Shown here piece after piece: positions 38,870 to 41,451 of a stretch of 41,451 nt of DNA. How positions within the stretch are numbered: the first letter of the stretch is position 1; every line of letters starts with the position of its first letter. The stretch is from positions 1-41,451 of the IMG/VR virus record IMGVR_UViG_3300031576_001290, one strand, 5' to 3'. The DNA comes from a virus. The position numbers and the translations under genes were made by a program. The notes under the pieces are model-generated. The model had not been told where the DNA came from. It searched no databases and saw nothing but the letters and a program-made list of their open reading frames with translations.

Positions 38870-38894
38870 CCGGGAAAGGTATGATCTTGGCCAT
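38751..38894 (-). CDS. Possible small protein (47 aa), convergent overlap with the rightward regulator
   Basis: Unrecognised. MAKIIPFPVNVPEPSEAETR, then ESIRRLCAEAFELLRNEP. Codon third positions show the strong GC bias of the coding regions, better than the overlapping plus-strand end, and a GAGG site lies 6-7 bp upstream. Its 3' end overlaps the plus-strand regulator by about 120 bp. Either this gene is real and the regulator C-terminus is unimportant, or it is a shadow. Confidence 0.4.
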   Translation of the reverse strand: MAKIIPFPVNVPEPSEAETRESIRRLCAEAFELLRNEPNDRARQREA

Positions 38895-38979
38895 GGCGGC
38901 CTCTGACCCGATCCCCGGCCGGGCTTGGGGCCCGCCCTCCCGGTCGTTACCGGGCCGGCGGGAAGCGTTGGGCTGTGGG

Positions 38980-39534
38980 GTGCCATTCTTGTACCGCGAA
39001 GCTCGGCGCTGGTCAAGGGTCGTCGTGCTCGTTGCCACCGCCGCTTTCCTCCCCTGCCTGGCGGACGACGACCCGTGCGCATTCGGTGGCTGGAAGCCGG
39101 GCATGGATGTGACAGGGCTCGACGACAAGAAGCGGTTCAAACTTGGGCGGTCCAAGATTCTGCAGACGCAGTGGAACGTCTACGAGACTGTCGGTACATC
39201 GCCCAACTACCGGCAGCTGATCGAGGTCCTGAGCGGGCGCGTGACCCGGGTCATTCGGGAGTACGACGCGGCGCACTTGGACGAGGCCTACACGGCGCTC
39301 GTGACTCGTCTCGGCGAGCCCGACGCACCGCCGGCGATGCTGCCAGAGGTCAAATCCACGATTCACCCGTTCGGGGGCTCGGTCACGACGACCTACCGCG
39401 CGACCTGGCACAACAGGGACTGCGGCCAGCGAATCCAATTCGCCAAGCAAGGGAAGATGGTCGTCTGGGGCTCAGGCGGCGATCGCGGTGCCCTACTCGT
39501 CGAGGAGCTTCGGGATCACGGCCTGGCGGATTGA
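38980..39534 (+). CDS. Exported hypothetical protein, cargo gene (184 aa, start uncertain)
   Basis: Accessory gene transcribed independently of the phage operons. The N-terminus has Arg residues then a hydrophobic stretch (VVVLVATAAFLP, then CLADDD), resembling a Sec signal peptide; the Cys is preceded by Pro, so a lipoprotein is less certain. The mature part (FGGWKPGMDVTGLDDKKRFK, VYETVGTSPNYRQLIEVLSG, EAYTALVTRLGEPDAP, YRATWHNRDCGQRIQFAKQG) looks like a soluble periplasmic alpha/beta domain of host type. The GTG at 38980 is my choice; the frame is open to 38866. It probably acts in the lysogen envelope. Confidence 0.55.
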   Translation: MPFLYREARRWSRVVVLVATAAFLPCLADDDPCAFGGWKPGMDVTGLDDKKRFKLGRSKILQTQWNVYETVGTSPNYRQLIEVLSGRVTRVIREYDAAHLDEAYTALVTRLGEPDAPPAMLPEVKSTIHPFGGSVTTTYRATWHNRDCGQRIQFAKQGKMVVWGSGGDRGALLVEELRDHGLAD

Positions 39535-39549
39535 AGGGGGGGCCGTTTC

Positions 39550-39897
39550 TTGAGCGACCTGGGAGATGCGCTTAAAGCGTTTGCGATCGATACCTGGTAC
39601 AAGGCGTTCGGGGTCGTCGGTGCGATAGCTTTCGTTGTCGCCCTATTCGTTGAAATGAAAGGGCTCAACAACGGCCAGGTGCAGCTCATAGGAGCTGGAG
39701 CTTTCCTGTTCGGCCTTGTTGGTCAGTGGAAGAATGAAACCACCGAAACGGCGATCAAGCCGCCGAACGCCTATACAGGGCCCGCTGCGATCATGACCCG
39801 GACTGTCCGCCGCGCCACGTTCCTCGGGGTCATTCTCGAGGTGGTCGGCGTTCTCCTCATGGTCATCGGTGTCTGGAAGATACTGATCCAAGACTGA
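39550..39897 (+). CDS. Small multi-spanning membrane protein, cargo gene (115 aa)
   Basis: Three hydrophobic segments: AFGVVGAIAFVVALFVEM, LIGAGAFLFGLVG and FLGVILEVVGVLLMVIGVW. Start is a TTG at 39550 with a strong AAGGGGGGG site. GC content is visibly lower than in the neighbours, a sign of separate acquisition. It follows the exported-protein gene closely (15 bp), so the two likely form a moron operon expressed from the prophage. A superinfection-exclusion role is a guess from the class of gene. Confidence 0.7.
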   Translation: MSDLGDALKAFAIDTWYKAFGVVGAIAFVVALFVEMKGLNNGQVQLIGAGAFLFGLVGQWKNETTETAIKPPNAYTGPAAIMTRTVRRATFLGVILEVVGVLLMVIGVWKILIQD

Positions 39898-39901
39898 CCC
39901 C

Positions 39902-39930
39902 TTGACAATTCCGCCTCGGGGGCGGATACT
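39902..39930 (+). promoter_or_regulatory. Strong promoter (TTGACA-17-GATACT) for the excisionase-like/integrase genes
   Basis: TTGACA (39902-39907), a 17-bp spacer, GATACT (39925-39930), then 7 bp to the ATG at 39938. The -35 is a perfect consensus and the -10 matches 4 of 6. Transcription would begin at or near the A of the start codon, so the message for the small HTH gene is probably leaderless. Confidence 0.65.
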
Positions 39931-39937
39931 CCGGCGC

Positions 39938-40153
39938 ATGGCACGAGAAGTCTCGGTCGGGGCCGCCGCCGGCGCGCTCCAGATCTCAGCGCGTAGGCTG
40001 CGCGAGCTCTGCGCCTCAGGCGACGTCGTCGGCGCTCGGCGGATCGGCGAGGGAAACCGTTCCACGTGGAGCGTCCCGGTGAACCGCGCCGGACGTCCGC
40101 AGATCCTCGACTGGCCGCGGAAGCGCGGGCCGAAGAAGAAGGGGGCACCATGA
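39938..40153 (+). CDS. Excisionase-like HTH protein (71 aa)
   Basis: Small DNA-binding protein: AREVSVGAAAGALQISARRL, then RELCASGDVVGARRIGEGNR, a helix-turn-helix with a short wing (STWSVPV) and basic tail (RKRGPKKKG). The ATG at 39938 is 7 bp downstream of a consensus -10, so translation is likely leaderless. The stop overlaps the integrase start (ATGA), coupling the two. Excisionases are often encoded next to integrases, so it may be Xis or a directionality factor. Confidence 0.75.
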   Translation: MAREVSVGAAAGALQISARRLRELCASGDVVGARRIGEGNRSTWSVPVNRAGRPQILDWPRKRGPKKKGAP

Positions 40154-41451
40154 GCGGACCGGGTTCGATCGCCACGACGAAGGACGGGACCAAGCGGGCG
40201 CGGATCCGGATCAACGGCCGGATGCACTCCCGCACGTACGAGACGCGCACGAAGGCCGCGGCCTGGCTGAAGCTGATGCGCAGCCGGAAGTTCCTCGAGG
40301 AGGTCGACGGCGTCACGGTCGAGACGCAGCCGAAGATCACGTTTCGCGTGGCCGCTCAGGGGATCCACGACCGGGACGGCAGGGTCGTCCAGGCCGGCTT
40401 CCTCGATCACATCGAGACGATCGGCAGCCTCGGGCGCAGGAAGCGCCGCCACACGCCGCAGACGCTCCAGGCCTACGGGAGCCAGGTCCGGCAGGTCCTC
40501 AGCTGGTGGGGCGACCGGCGGATCAAGGCGACGCGCCAGGAGGACCTCGACGACTACGAGACGCACTGCCGGGCCGAGGGCCTCTCGACATCGTCGATCC
40601 GGCACCGGTTCGATCGACTGGCCCAGATCGCCCGCTTCGCCGAGCGGAAGGGCTACGTGCGCGGCCTCTCCTGCCGGGTCGAGCGGCCGGCTCTGATCCT
40701 CGCGAGCAAGCCGCGCGTTGCCGGCGAGCTGCAGCTCGCGGACGTGCTCTGGGGCGCGCTGCAGATCGCGGCCGAGATCGACGACGTGCAGCCTGTCGTG
40801 GCCGTGCTCCTCGCCTCCCAGGCGGGGCTACGACGCGAGGAGATCCTCCGGCTCAGGCACCGGGACGTCACGATCGAGGCGGGCCAGGACGGCTCGATCG
40901 GGCGGATCCACGTCGCGGTCGAGGGCGAGTCCTTCCGCACGAAGAGCGGGAAGGGGCGCACGGTGCCGATCTGGTCGGCCGAGCTGAAGTCAGCGCTCGA
41001 GCCGGCCCGCTTCGGCTGCGACGGCCGCCTGATGGCGGTCAAGACTGTATCCGGGGTCACGGGGTTGCTCGATCGCGCGGTCGCACGGTCCCAGAGCCTG
41101 GTGACCAAGGCGCTCCCGAAGGCGCCAGCCGACGACCGGAAGATCCTCGAGCAGCTGCGCGCCGAGCTCGGGGCGCCGATCGGTCTCCACGACCTGCGGC
41201 ACCGCTACGCGACGCGGGTCGGGATGCTGACTCAGACGCCGTCCCCGCGGCTCCAGGCCTGGCTCGGCCACGCGAGCCTCGTCACGACCCAGCGCTACGT
41301 GCACGCGGACGCGGCACCTGCAGAGCTCCTCGACTGTCCGGCCGCCCTGGCGGTCGCGAGCTCGCGCCTCGTCCGCTTTGTGCCCGCTGTGTGCCCGCGG
41401 GCTGATTCGATCCAGGAGGATCCTTCTCCTGTTTCGTCAGCAAACCATTGA
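40150..41451 (+). CDS. int: Tyrosine recombinase integrase (433 aa)
   Basis: Catalyses site-specific integration and excision. Catalytic residues: R228 in AGLRREEILRLRH, Lys in FRTKSGKGRTVPI (265/268), H347 and R350 in LHDLRHRYATRVG, H374 in LGHASLVTT and nucleophile Y383 in TQRYVHAD. An N-terminal arm/DNA-binding domain (ARIRINGRMHSRTYETRTKA) and a core-binding SAM-like domain (RRHTPQTLQAYGSQVRQVLS) precede the catalytic domain. The start at 40150 overlaps the preceding small gene (ATGA). The reading frame ends exactly at the window edge; attP and the host junction are not visible. It is the only recombinase here. Confidence 0.95.
   Translation: MSGPGSIATTKDGTKRARIRINGRMHSRTYETRTKAAAWLKLMRSRKFLEEVDGVTVETQPKITFRVAAQGIHDRDGRVVQAGFLDHIETIGSLGRRKRRHTPQTLQAYGSQVRQVLSWWGDRRIKATRQEDLDDYETHCRAEGLSTSSIRHRFDRLAQIARFAERKGYVRGLSCRVERPALILASKPRVAGELQLADVLWGALQIAAEIDDVQPVVAVLLASQAGLRREEILRLRHRDVTIEAGQDGSIGRIHVAVEGESFRTKSGKGRTVPIWSAELKSALEPARFGCDGRLMAVKTVSGVTGLLDRAVARSQSLVTKALPKAPADDRKILEQLRAELGAPIGLHDLRHRYATRVGMLTQTPSPRLQAWLGHASLVTTQRYVHADAAPAELLDCPAALAVASSRLVRFVPAVCPRADSIQEDPSPVSSANH

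Noticed and set aside
40506-41405. 299-codon frame overlapping the integrase
   Set aside because: Alternative-frame shadow, Arg/Asp/Gly-rich with no family features. The integrase frame carries all catalytic residues.
1-41451. tRNA or rRNA genes
   Set aside because: I looked for cloverleaf-like and CCA-adjacent patterns in the few gaps and saw none, but a scan with a dedicated model was not possible.

Overview
This window is a nearly complete temperate tailed phage (prophage) of siphovirus type. Base composition is high-GC throughout, with strong GC bias at third codon positions. The host cannot be named from the sequence. The AGGAGG-type ribosome binding sites, the TTGACA/-10 promoters and a Sec-type signal peptide on the tailspike fit a high-GC bacterium, but nothing fixes the phylum. 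Tight gene packing with ATGA, GTGA and TGATG stop/start overlaps is pervasive.

Layout, read from right to left in the direction of the main transcript. (1) 38.4-41.45 kb, plus strand: a tyrosine integrase at the right edge, preceded by a small HTH excisionase-like gene that has its own apparently leaderless promoter. Two cargo ('moron') genes follow, one exported and one with several membrane helices, then a small regulator. (2) 38.37-38.49 kb: a divergent control region with repeated GTGTTSAACAC operator-like palindromes. Two of these include the start codons of the two divergent regulators. (3) 38.4-26.8 kb, minus strand: the early operon. It holds HTH and ribbon-helix-helix regulators, small zinc-finger and membrane proteins, a candidate annealing protein, an SbcD/SbcC-type nuclease pair, an HNH endonuclease inserted at the 3' end of sbcC, a RusA Holliday-junction resolvase, and a replisome-organiser-like gene. 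The last contains a dense cluster of inverted repeats that could be the replication origin. (4) About 26.56-26.80 kb: a non-coding stretch with repeats. (5) 26.6-1 kb, minus strand: the late operon. Order: regulator-like HTH gene, small and large terminase, portal, MuF head protein with a C-terminal zinc-metalloprotease-like domain, unknown head gene, protease-scaffold-major capsid fusion, connector, neck/tail completion proteins, tail tube, tail chaperones with a likely programmed -1 frameshift, tape measure, tail tip proteins and a very large beta-helical tailspike.

The functional picture is a lambda-like temperate phage: integration and lysogeny control on one strand, and a single roughly 38-kb leftward transcription direction for recombination/replication, packaging, head and tail. 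No holin, endolysin or spanin is recognisable. Those genes may lie beyond position 1 or be unrecognised.

Most notable: the -1 frameshift at an 8-G run in the tail chaperone gene that completes a Cys4 motif; the MuF-metalloprotease fusion; a leftover sbcC C-terminal tail downstream of the HNH gene; the repeat cluster inside the initiator-like gene; and the operator array containing two start codons.
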